From contig CAYTZG010000038.1 of NCBI GenBank assembly GCA_964442435.1, positions 1 to 7,009 of the forward strand: a DNA stretch of 7,009 nt, written 5' to 3'. Below the pieces are notes generated by a model. That model saw only the letters and a list, made by a program, of their open reading frames with translations, did no database searches and was not told the DNA's origin. Shown here piece by piece: positions 1-5,587 of this stretch. Position 1 is the stretch's first letter. Each line of letters opens with the position of its first letter. Made by a program: the position numbers and the translations under genes. The DNA comes from CAMXAS01 sp964442435. Lineage in GTDB: Bacteria; Bacteroidota; Bacteroidia; Bacteroidales; P3.

Positions 1-1575
1 GATGTCTTCGGGTGCGATGATCATACCGCAGGCATGGACGCCCACGCTGCGGATGCAGCCCTCAAGCTTGATGGCGTAACGCAAGGTGTCGCGCACCAAA
101 GGATTGGGGTTGCCGTCCATTTCCTTTTGCAACTCGGGGACTTCCTTAAAGGCTTTGTCAAGGTTCATGCCCGGTGCTTCGGGCACCAACTTGGCCAAAC
201 GGTTGGACTCGGGCAACGGCAAATCCAACACGCGCGCCACGTCCTTGATGGCCGACTTGGCCGCCATGGAACCGTAAGTGATGATTTGCGACACCCGTTC
301 CGACCCGTATTTGTCCACCACGTATTTAATGACCTTTTCACGCCCCACGTCATCGAAGTCCACGTCTATATCGGGCAAGGAGACACGTTCGGGGTTGAGG
401 AAACGCTCAAACAGCAGGTCGTATTTGATGGGGTCTATATTGGTGATACCCAAGCAGTAGGCCAAGGCCGCCCCCGCCGCCGAACCACGGCCCGGCCCCA
501 CCAGCACGCCCATTTCGCGCGCGGCGCGGATAAAGTCCCACACGATGAGGAAATAGCCCGGAAAGCCCATGCCCTCGATGGTGGAGAGCTCGAAGTCGAT
601 ACGCTCGCGCAGGGTCTCGTTGTCTCTGAAATTTTCGCCGTAGCGTTTTTTTGCGCCCTCGTAGGTAAGGTGGCGCAGGTACTCCATGTCGGAGGTAAAG
701 GGTTCGGGCAAGGGGAAGTGCGGCATCAGCGGCGCGTGTTCCAACTCGAAGGCCTCTATTTTATCGACGATTTCCTGCGTGTTGGTCAGATATTCGGGAT
801 GACCGGGGAACAGGGCGGCGATTTCCTCGGCGCTTTTCAGATATTCCTGACCCGTATAGAGGAGTTTGGTTTCCTCGTTGATTTTCTTGCCCGTATTGAG
901 GCATATGAGGATGCGGTGCGCCTCGTAGTCGTCGGCATTGACGAAATGCACGTCGTTGGAGGCGATGCACTTGATGTTGTATTCGGCGGCGAGCTGTTCC
1001 AGACGGGCGTTGACAATGGCCTGCTCCTCGTGCCCGTGGTTCTGCATTTCGAAATAGTAGTCCTCGCCGAAAATGGACTGATGGAAACGGATGTTCTCTT
1101 TCAACAGTTCTTCCTGACCCGAAAGGATGGCTTGCGGCACCTCGCCCGCCAGACAGGCCGAACAGCAGATAAGGCCCTCGTGGTATTTCTCCAGCAGTTC
1201 GTGGTCGATACGGGGCTTGTAGTAAAAGGCTTCCTTGCGCTGACTCAACGAACAGAGTTTGACCAAATTGTGATAGCCAACGGCGTTTTTGGCCAACAGG
1301 ATGAGGTGGTAGCTGCTTCTTTCTTCCCGCCCCAGCTTTTCGAGACGGCTCTTGGGCGCCACATACACTTCGCAGCCCACAATGGGCTTGATGTCGTTTT
1401 TCTTGGCCGTGGCCACAAACTCCATGACACCGTACATATTGCCGTGGTCGGTGATGGCCATGGCGTTCATGTTCAGCGACTTGGCTTTTTTGAGCAACGC
1501 GCCTATCTCACAGGCGCCGTCAAGGATGGAGTAGCGCGTATGGACGTGCAGGTGGGTGAAGCAATTTTCTTCCAT
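1..1575 (-). CDS. dnaE: DNA polymerase III subunit alpha, N-terminal part (5' end of gene; 3' end beyond left edge)
   Basis: Replicative DNA polymerase catalytic subunit; 525 codons are visible and the frame runs open through base 1. Family members are roughly 1,150-1,250 residues, so more than half lies outside. The start is ATG at 1575, giving MEENCFTHLHVHTRYS. The PHP domain (about residues 6-280) keeps putative metal ligands H10 and H12, D43-H44 (ITDHGN), E69, H90, H180, D208 and H210, several of which E. coli DnaE has lost. The polymerase palm follows, with GPGRGSAAG at 360-368 and catalytic aspartates D402 and D404 in SLPDIDVDFDD, equivalent to E. coli D401/D403. The end of the visible part (EGCIRSVGVHACGMIIAPED) is also typical of C-family polymerases. 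The protein acts in the cytoplasm with the beta clamp and clamp loader. dinB lies 31 bp upstream in the same direction, so readthrough from dinB is possible, but dnaE has its own -7 element. Identification is firm; exonuclease activity of the PHP domain is inference. Confidence 0.97.
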   Translation of the reverse strand, partial: MEENCFTHLHVHTRYSILDGACEIGALLKKAKSLNMNAMAITDHGNMYGVMEFVATAKKNDIKPIVGCEVYVAPKSRLEKLGREERSSYHLILLAKNAVGYHNLVKLCSLSQRKEAFYYKPRIDHELLEKYHEGLICCSACLAGEVPQAILSGQEELLKENIRFHQSIFGEDYYFEMQNHGHEEQAIVNARLEQLAAEYNIKCIASNDVHFVNADDYEAHRILICLNTGKKINEETKLLYTGQEYLKSAEEIAALFPGHPEYLTNTQEIVDKIEAFELEHAPLMPHFPLPEPFTSDMEYLRHLTYEGAKKRYGENFRDNETLRERIDFELSTIEGMGFPGYFLIVWDFIRAAREMGVLVGPGRGSAAGAALAYCLGITNIDPIKYDLLFERFLNPERVSLPDIDVDFDDVGREKVIKYVVDKYGSERVSQIITYGSMAAKSAIKDVARVLDLPLPESNRLAKLVPEAPGMNLDKAFKEVPELQKEMDGNPNPLVRDTLRYAIKLEGCIRSVGVHACGMIIAPEDI

Positions 1576-1579
1576 AGGG

Positions 1580-1587
1580 CAAAAATA
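1580..1587 (-). promoter_or_regulatory. Bacteroidota -7 element (TATTTTTG) for dnaE
   Basis: The minus strand reads TATTTTTG, matching the TAnnTTTG consensus used by the Bacteroidota primary sigma factor. Only 4 nt (CCCT) separate it from the dnaE ATG, so the predicted transcript begins at or next to the start codon. A possible -33 TTG lies at 1615-1613, about 25 nt upstream, slightly longer than usual spacing. The surrounding A/T-rich run makes a chance match easier, so confidence is moderate. Confidence 0.6.
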
Positions 1588-1606
1588 TAAAAAAACGGGG
1601 GAATTT

Positions 1607-2713
1607 TTAGAACAAGGTCAGTTCGACGGGGGTATCGGGGGCGGGCGACGGGGCGGCAGCCGAAGCGGAAGCTTCGGCGGGGCGCACGAGGCCGTGGACG
1701 CCCAAGCCCAAAAGACGGATGCCCTTTTCCTGCCAGGGGAAGTCCTTGCGCAACCCGGTCGTGCACCGGTGCCAGGCCTCGAAGCCCCGCGGCACGGACG
1801 CGAACGTGCGGCTCTTGCTCTGCTCGGTAAAATCGTTGTAACGCACTTTGAGCGTGAGCGTCCGTGCGCTGACGCCGTCGCGGTCAAGCAGACCGAACAG
1901 CCGCTGTTCCAGACGGTAAAGCTCCGTAATCCGCTCAAAATCGGTGACGATGTCGTGGACGTAGGTGTTTTCGACGCTGTAAGACTTGCGCTCCCGCTGC
2001 GGCGTTACTTCGCGGTTGTCGATGCCGCGCGCGATACCGTAATAGTACTGCCCCGCCTTGCCGAACAGATGCACGAGTTCCATTTCGGAGCGGGCGCGCA
2101 AATCGGCCCCGGTGGCTATGCCGTTGGCGTGCATCTTGCGCGCCGTGGCCTGCCCCACGCCGTAGAACTTCTCGATGGGCAGCGTGGCGATGAAATCCAG
2201 CGCGGCCGCCGGCTCTATGATGAACAGGCCGTCGGGCTTGCGGTAGTCGGAGGCGATTTTGGCCAAAAACTTGTTGTACGACACACCGGCGGAGGCGGTC
2301 AAGCCCGTCTCGGCCTTGATTTTGGCCTTTATTTCGCGTGCTATGAGCGTGGCCGACCGCACCTGCTTGAAATCGTGCGTCACGTCCAAATAGGCCTCGT
2401 CCAACGAAAGCGGCTCCACCAAATCGGTGTATTCGTTAAATATCCGACGGATTTGCGCCGACACGGCCTTATAGACCTCGAAACGGGGCGGCCGGAAAAT
2501 CAAATCGGGACACAGGCGCTGGGCCACCACCGACGGCAGCGCCGACCGCACGCCGTAAGGCCGCGCCTCGTAGCTGGCCGTGGCCACCACCATGCGGGGG
2601 CCCGGCCGCCCCACCGCCACCGGCTTGCCCCGCAACTCGGGGAAGTCGCGCTGCTCTACCGAAGCGTAGAACGCATCCATGTCGATATGTATGATCTTGC
2701 GCACCGAAGTCAT
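1607..2713 (-). CDS. dinB: DNA polymerase IV (Y-family translesion polymerase)
   Basis: Error-prone polymerase that copies past damaged template bases; 368 residues against about 351 in E. coli. The palm/fingers hold D11 in IIHIDMDAFYASVE and D105-E106 in PLSLDEAYLD, the metal-binding carboxylates. Y16 falls at the steric-gate position that excludes ribonucleotides. KFLAKIASDYRKPDG and the helix-hairpin-helix region FYGVGQATARKM follow, then the little-finger domain. After an Ala/Pro-rich linker the protein ends in VELTLF, which resembles the beta-clamp-binding peptide QLxLF, at the extreme C terminus as in other Pol IV proteins. The reading frame is open far upstream (to 3538), but that extension is antisense to gltX. 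ATG 2713 is the right start: it gives the family N terminus and lies downstream of a -7 element. dnaE follows 31 bp later. No LexA-like operator was recognised, so SOS control cannot be claimed. Confidence 0.97.
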   Translation of the reverse strand: MTSVRKIIHIDMDAFYASVEQRDFPELRGKPVAVGRPGPRMVVATASYEARPYGVRSALPSVVAQRLCPDLIFRPPRFEVYKAVSAQIRRIFNEYTDLVEPLSLDEAYLDVTHDFKQVRSATLIAREIKAKIKAETGLTASAGVSYNKFLAKIASDYRKPDGLFIIEPAAALDFIATLPIEKFYGVGQATARKMHANGIATGADLRARSEMELVHLFGKAGQYYYGIARGIDNREVTPQRERKSYSVENTYVHDIVTDFERITELYRLEQRLFGLLDRDGVSARTLTLKVRYNDFTEQSKSRTFASVPRGFEAWHRCTTGLRKDFPWQEKGIRLLGLGVHGLVRPAEASASAAAPSPAPDTPVELTLF

Positions 2714-2744
2714 GACGAGGCGGTTAAAGGTACATGAATATGAA

Positions 2745-2752
2745 CAAAGGTA
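2745..2752 (-). promoter_or_regulatory. -7 element (TACCTTTG) of the dinB promoter
   Basis: Exact TAnnTTTG match on the minus strand. A TTTTTG at 2781-2776 can serve as the -33 element with a 23-nt spacer, at the long end of the range reported for Bacteroidota. The predicted start is near 2740, leaving a leader of about 27 nt without a Shine-Dalgarno sequence. The leader contains a trivial ATG-TAC-CTT-TAA minimal frame at 2735-2724, probably by chance. Confidence 0.7.
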
Positions 2753-2761
2753 AGAAAAAAC

Positions 2762-2769
2762 TATCTTTG
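2762..2769 (+). promoter_or_regulatory. -7 element (TATCTTTG) of the gltX promoter
   Basis: Exact TAnnTTTG match on the plus strand, 22 nt before the gltX ATG. The predicted start is near 2774, giving a leader of about 18 nt that is A-rich and lacks a Shine-Dalgarno sequence, as is usual in this phylum. The -33 element is weak: TATG at 2739-2742 sits 19 nt upstream. It faces away from the dinB -7 element with only 9 nt between them. Confidence 0.7.
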
Positions 2770-2791
2770 TGGCCTCAAAAACATTTGCACT

Positions 2792-4333
2792 ATGGAATGT
2801 CGCGTTCGTTTCGCGCCCAGCCCCACGGGGCCGCTGCATATCGGCGGTTTGCGCACCGCCCTCTATAACTATCTGTTTGCCAAGAAAAACGGCGGCAAGT
2901 TCATTATCCGCATCGAAGACACCGACAGCCAACGGTTTGTGCCGGGCGCGGAGGCTTACATTATGGAAGCCCTGCGGTGGTGCGGCCTGCAACCCGACGA
3001 GGGAGTGGCGGAGGGCGGCCCGCACGCGCCCTACCGGCAGAGCGAGCGCAAGGCGATTTACAAGCAATATGCCGACGAACTCATTGCCAAAGGCCACGCC
3101 TACTATGCGTTCGACTCGGCCGACACGTTGGAACAGCTGCGGAAAGAGGCCGAAAGCCACGGCGAGGCCTTTGCCTACAACGCGCATTGCCGCACCCGGC
3201 TGCAGACGTCGCTGACCCTGCCTGCCGACGAGGTGCAGGCGCGTATCGAACGGGGCGAGCCTTACGTTGTCCGGTTCAAGACCCCCGAAAACAGGATGGT
3301 GGAGATGGACGACCTCATCCGCGGCCATATGCAGGTGAACACCGACACCTTGGACGACAAGGTGCTGTATAAGAGCGCGGACAGCCTGCCGACCTATCAT
3401 CTGGCCAATATCGTGGACGACCACCTGATGCAGATTTCGCACGTTATCCGCGGCGAGGAATGGCTGCCGTCGCTGCCGTTGCACTACCTGCTCTATGAGG
3501 CGTTCGGCTGGCAGGACAGCCGGCCGGCCTTCGCGCACCTGCCGTTGCTGCTCAAGCCGCAGGGTCAGGGTAAGCTGAGCAAGCGCGACGGCGACAAGTT
3601 CGGCTTTCCGGTGTTCCCGCTCGTTTGGCGCGACCCCAAAAGCGGCGAAATTTCGAAAGGTTACCGCGAGGAAGGTTACTTTCCCGAAGCGGTTGTCAAT
3701 ATGCTGGCCCTCTTGGGCTGGAACCCCGGCACGGAACAGGAGCTGTTCTCGCTGGAGGCTCTGGCGGAGGCGTTTTCGCTGGAGAAGGTGAGCAAGGCCG
3801 GCGCCCGCTTCAACCCGGAGAAGGCGCGTTGGTTCAACGCCCAGTATCTGCGGATGCGGACGGACGGGGAATTAGGGCGGCTGATATTGCCGGAATTGCA
3901 GGCCCGCTACGGCGGGGCGGCCCAAATCGACGAAAACACGGCCACGGCCATAGCCGGCTTGTTTAAGGAACGCGTCAACTTCCCCGCCGAACTCGTGACG
4001 TGGGCCGCGGTGCTGTACGTGCGCCCCGCCGCCTATGCCGAAAACGGCCTTAAAAAGTTTGACAAGCCCGAAAACCGCGAGGCCCTGCGTCAGGTGCTCG
4101 ACTTCATGAAACAACGCGCCGGCACGTGGGCGGGCGCGGGCGCCGACACGGCGCACGTGATGGAAACCGAAACCTTGGATTTTATACGCGGCAAAGGCTA
4201 CCCGATGGGGCAGGTCATGAGCCTGTTCCGGTTGGCGCTGACCGGCGACGCCCAAGGGCCCAACGTGTTTCCCCTTGTGGCGTTCATGGGCATGGCCGAA
4301 GCCGAGGCCCGGTGCCAAGGGCTGATGAATTAG
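2792..4333 (+). CDS. gltX: Glutamyl-tRNA synthetase (class I)
   Basis: Charges tRNA-Glu with glutamate using ATP, in the cytoplasm; 513 residues, normal for the Bacteroidota enzyme. The Rossmann domain begins FAPSPTGPLHIGGLRTALYN, with the HIGH-type motif HIGG at 16-19, then RIEDTDSQR at 40-48. The KMSKS-type loop is KLSKR at 261-265. Directly after it comes an insertion (about 269-300, including GFPVFPLVWRDPKSGEISKG and GYREEGYFPEA) that I recognise from Bacteroidota GluRS. The C-terminal helical anticodon-binding domain follows (about 340-513). No Cys-rich zinc-binding set like that of E. coli GluRS was seen. The start is ATG 2792, fixed by the conserved N terminus and the upstream -7 element. 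It diverges from dinB and converges on the rsmI-Nudix gene, whose stop lies 3 bp beyond. Whether it is discriminating for tRNA-Glu over tRNA-Gln cannot be settled here. Confidence 0.98.
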   Translation: MECRVRFAPSPTGPLHIGGLRTALYNYLFAKKNGGKFIIRIEDTDSQRFVPGAEAYIMEALRWCGLQPDEGVAEGGPHAPYRQSERKAIYKQYADELIAKGHAYYAFDSADTLEQLRKEAESHGEAFAYNAHCRTRLQTSLTLPADEVQARIERGEPYVVRFKTPENRMVEMDDLIRGHMQVNTDTLDDKVLYKSADSLPTYHLANIVDDHLMQISHVIRGEEWLPSLPLHYLLYEAFGWQDSRPAFAHLPLLLKPQGQGKLSKRDGDKFGFPVFPLVWRDPKSGEISKGYREEGYFPEAVVNMLALLGWNPGTEQELFSLEALAEAFSLEKVSKAGARFNPEKARWFNAQYLRMRTDGELGRLILPELQARYGGAAQIDENTATAIAGLFKERVNFPAELVTWAAVLYVRPAAYAENGLKKFDKPENREALRQVLDFMKQRAGTWAGAGADTAHVMETETLDFIRGKGYPMGQVMSLFRLALTGDAQGPNVFPLVAFMGMAEAEARCQGLMN

Positions 4334-4336
4334 CCG

Positions 4337-5452
4337 TTACGCCGTAAAGTAGTCGCGGCAGATTTCGGCGTGGTCGAAGGCTAAGGGCGGCAGGTCGGGC
4401 AGCGGAAACCAAGCGGCTGCTTCGGCGTCGTCGCCGCCGGCTACGGGCGGCAAGGTTTCGGCGCGGACACTGACGGTATATACCATGGTCACGGTGCGGC
4501 CGCGCGGGTCGCGGTCGGGACGGCTGTAGGGCCGGAACGGCCGGAACGCAGGCACGTAGTCTTTGAACCACAGGCCGGTTTCTTCCTTGAGCTCGCGGCC
4601 GGCCGCCCACTCCAGCGTTTCGTCTTCGTCCACAAAGCCGCCGGGCAGCGCGTAGCAGTCGGCGAAGGGGGCCTTGCGGCGTTTGACCAACAGCACGTAG
4701 CGCGTGCCGTCGGGCAGTATCGTTTCCCAAAGGATATCGACGGTGAGGGCCGGCCGCGGGTAGGCGTAGGTGTAGGCCGGCCGTTCGCGCCCCGCCACCA
4801 CGAGCACGATTTCGCCCTTGGGCGGGTTGGCGGTATAGTGGGCGTGGAGGCCCGACAGCGTGTCGCGGCGGCTCTCGGCGTAAATCTTGGAAATCTCGCG
4901 GCAGACGCAAGCCGGCCTTTGGGCGCCGAACGCCTCGCCGAGCTGCTCCAATGTCTTAAGCAGGCGGTGCGGGCTCTCGTAGAAAACCATCGTCTTGTCT
5001 TGCAGGGCCAAGGCCTCGATGCGCGCCTTGCGGCCCTTCTGATGCGGCAGAAAGCCCTCGAACATAAACCGGTCGCACGGGAAGCCCGACTGCACGATGG
5101 CCGGAATCAAGGCCGTGGCGCCCGGCAGGCACTCCACCTCCAGCCCCTCCTGCACACAGGCCCGCAATAGCAGAAAGCCCGGGTCGGAGATGCCCGGCGT
5201 GCCCGCGTCGGTGATGACGGCCAGGTCGCCCCCCTCGCGCAGCAGCCGCACGAAGCCCGGCAGCACCTGATGTTCGTTGTATTGATGATACGATTTGCAA
5301 GGCGTATCAATGCCGTAATGCGAGAGCAGCTTGGCGCTCGTGCGCGTGTCTTCGGCCAAAATCAGCGATACCGACTTGAGCACTTCCACGGCCCGATACG
5401 TCATATCGGCCATATTGCCTACGGGCGTAGGCACCAGATAGAGTTTTCCCAT
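4337..5452 (-). CDS. rsmI: RsmI-type 16S rRNA (cytidine-1402-2'-O)-methyltransferase fused to a C-terminal Nudix hydrolase domain
   Basis: One 371-residue frame with two enzymes. Residues 1-223 are a full tetrapyrrole-methylase-fold RsmI: LYLVPTPVGNMADMTYRA at 4-21, AEDTRTSAKLL at 33-43, SAM-binding region TDAGTPGISDPG at 81-92, LPGATALIPA at 109-118, FEGFLP at 131-136, FYESPHRLL at 157-165, and the closing KGEIVLVVAG at 212-221. RsmI uses SAM to 2'-O-methylate C1402 in the decoding centre of 16S rRNA. Residues about 224-371 form a Nudix domain that opens with YTYAYPRPALTVDI. It has a perfect Nudix box (GX5EX7REUXEEXGU) from G272 to L294: E278, then R286-E287 and E290-E291. RPDRDPRGRTVTMVY at 311-325 resembles ADP-ribose pyrophosphatase-like Nudix proteins, but the substrate is unknown. 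No stop and no ATG occur at the junction; a GTG at residues 218-219 is the only nearby alternative start. ATG 5452 gives the canonical N terminus and lies 4 nt after a -7 element. Confidence 0.95.
   Translation of the reverse strand: MGKLYLVPTPVGNMADMTYRAVEVLKSVSLILAEDTRTSAKLLSHYGIDTPCKSYHQYNEHQVLPGFVRLLREGGDLAVITDAGTPGISDPGFLLLRACVQEGLEVECLPGATALIPAIVQSGFPCDRFMFEGFLPHQKGRKARIEALALQDKTMVFYESPHRLLKTLEQLGEAFGAQRPACVCREISKIYAESRRDTLSGLHAHYTANPPKGEIVLVVAGRERPAYTYAYPRPALTVDILWETILPDGTRYVLLVKRRKAPFADCYALPGGFVDEDETLEWAAGRELKEETGLWFKDYVPAFRPFRPYSRPDRDPRGRTVTMVYTVSVRAETLPPVAGGDDAEAAAWFPLPDLPPLAFDHAEICRDYFTA
4340..4783 (-). other. Nudix hydrolase domain within the rsmI fusion
   Basis: This marks the coding segment for residues 224-371 of the fusion, about 148 residues, the size of a free-standing Nudix protein. 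The Nudix box has all catalytic glutamates and the arginine, so the domain should be able to bind metal and hydrolyse a nucleoside-diphosphate-linked compound. The boundary is drawn just after the conserved end of the RsmI fold and is accurate to a few residues. Confidence 0.9.
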
Positions 5453-5456
5453 GAAA

Positions 5457-5464
5457 CAAAGGTA
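5457..5464 (-). promoter_or_regulatory. -7 element (TACCTTTG) of the rsmI promoter
   Basis: Exact TAnnTTTG match on the minus strand, identical to the dinB element. Only 4 nt (TTTC) separate it from the rsmI ATG, so transcription is predicted to begin at or beside the start codon. No clear -33 TTTG is visible at the usual spacing; TTTTCGG at 5490-5484 is the nearest candidate. Confidence 0.65.
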
Positions 5465-5494
5465 CGAAGTTCGCGGCAGAAAACCGAAAACGCA

Positions 5495-5530
5495 TTAAAA
5501 CAAAGCCCCGGCCGTTTCCGACCGAGGCTT
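5495..5530 (-). terminator. Rho-independent terminator of the upstream T9SS repeat-protein gene
   Basis: Read on the minus strand, bases 5530-5503 fold into a 12-bp stem: AAGCCTCGGTCG pairs with CGGCCGGGGCTT through two G-U wobbles, around a GAAA tetraloop. The tail is TTTGTTTTAA. On the plus strand the wobbles become C-A mismatches, and the bases beyond 5530 (GCCCAACG) are not T-rich, so the signal is directional. It sits 57 bp after the stop of the gene at 5588 and before the rsmI promoter, insulating the two units. Confidence 0.85.
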
Positions 5531-5587
5531 GCCCAACGCCCTGAAAAACAAGACGTCTCAAACTACCAAAACCAATTACTACTTTCT

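Noticed and set aside
34..1590. 518-codon open frame on the plus strand
   Set aside because: It is antisense to dnaE, whose minus-strand translation matches the family throughout. The plus-strand product has no recognisable motifs and is a by-product of GC-rich codon use.
1593..1625. Possible terminator between dinB and dnaE (GAAC/GTTC stem, then a T-run)
   Set aside because: The stem is only 4 bp, and the nearby C-run has no matching G-run. The T-run is better explained as part of the dnaE promoter.
1556..2737. 393-codon open frame on the plus strand
   Set aside because: It is antisense to dinB and low in complexity (Gly/Arg/His-rich), with no family motif.
2714..3538. Upstream extension of the dinB frame to a start at 3538
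   Set aside because: The extension is antisense to gltX and crosses the dinB promoter. The Pol IV N terminus fits ATG 2713.
4284..4910. 208-codon minus-strand frame and other overlapping frames inside rsmI-Nudix
   Set aside because: They are Arg/Pro/Ala-rich shadows of the methyltransferase-Nudix frame, without motifs.
5550..5560. Palindrome AGACGTCT downstream of the repeat-protein gene
   Set aside because: It has no loop and is too short to act as a terminator. The stem-loop at 5503-5530 explains termination, and a short palindrome is expected by chance.
5307..5561. 84-codon minus-strand frame reaching from upstream of rsmI into it
   Set aside because: It crosses the rsmI promoter and overlaps the N terminus of rsmI in another frame; no family resemblance or initiation signal.
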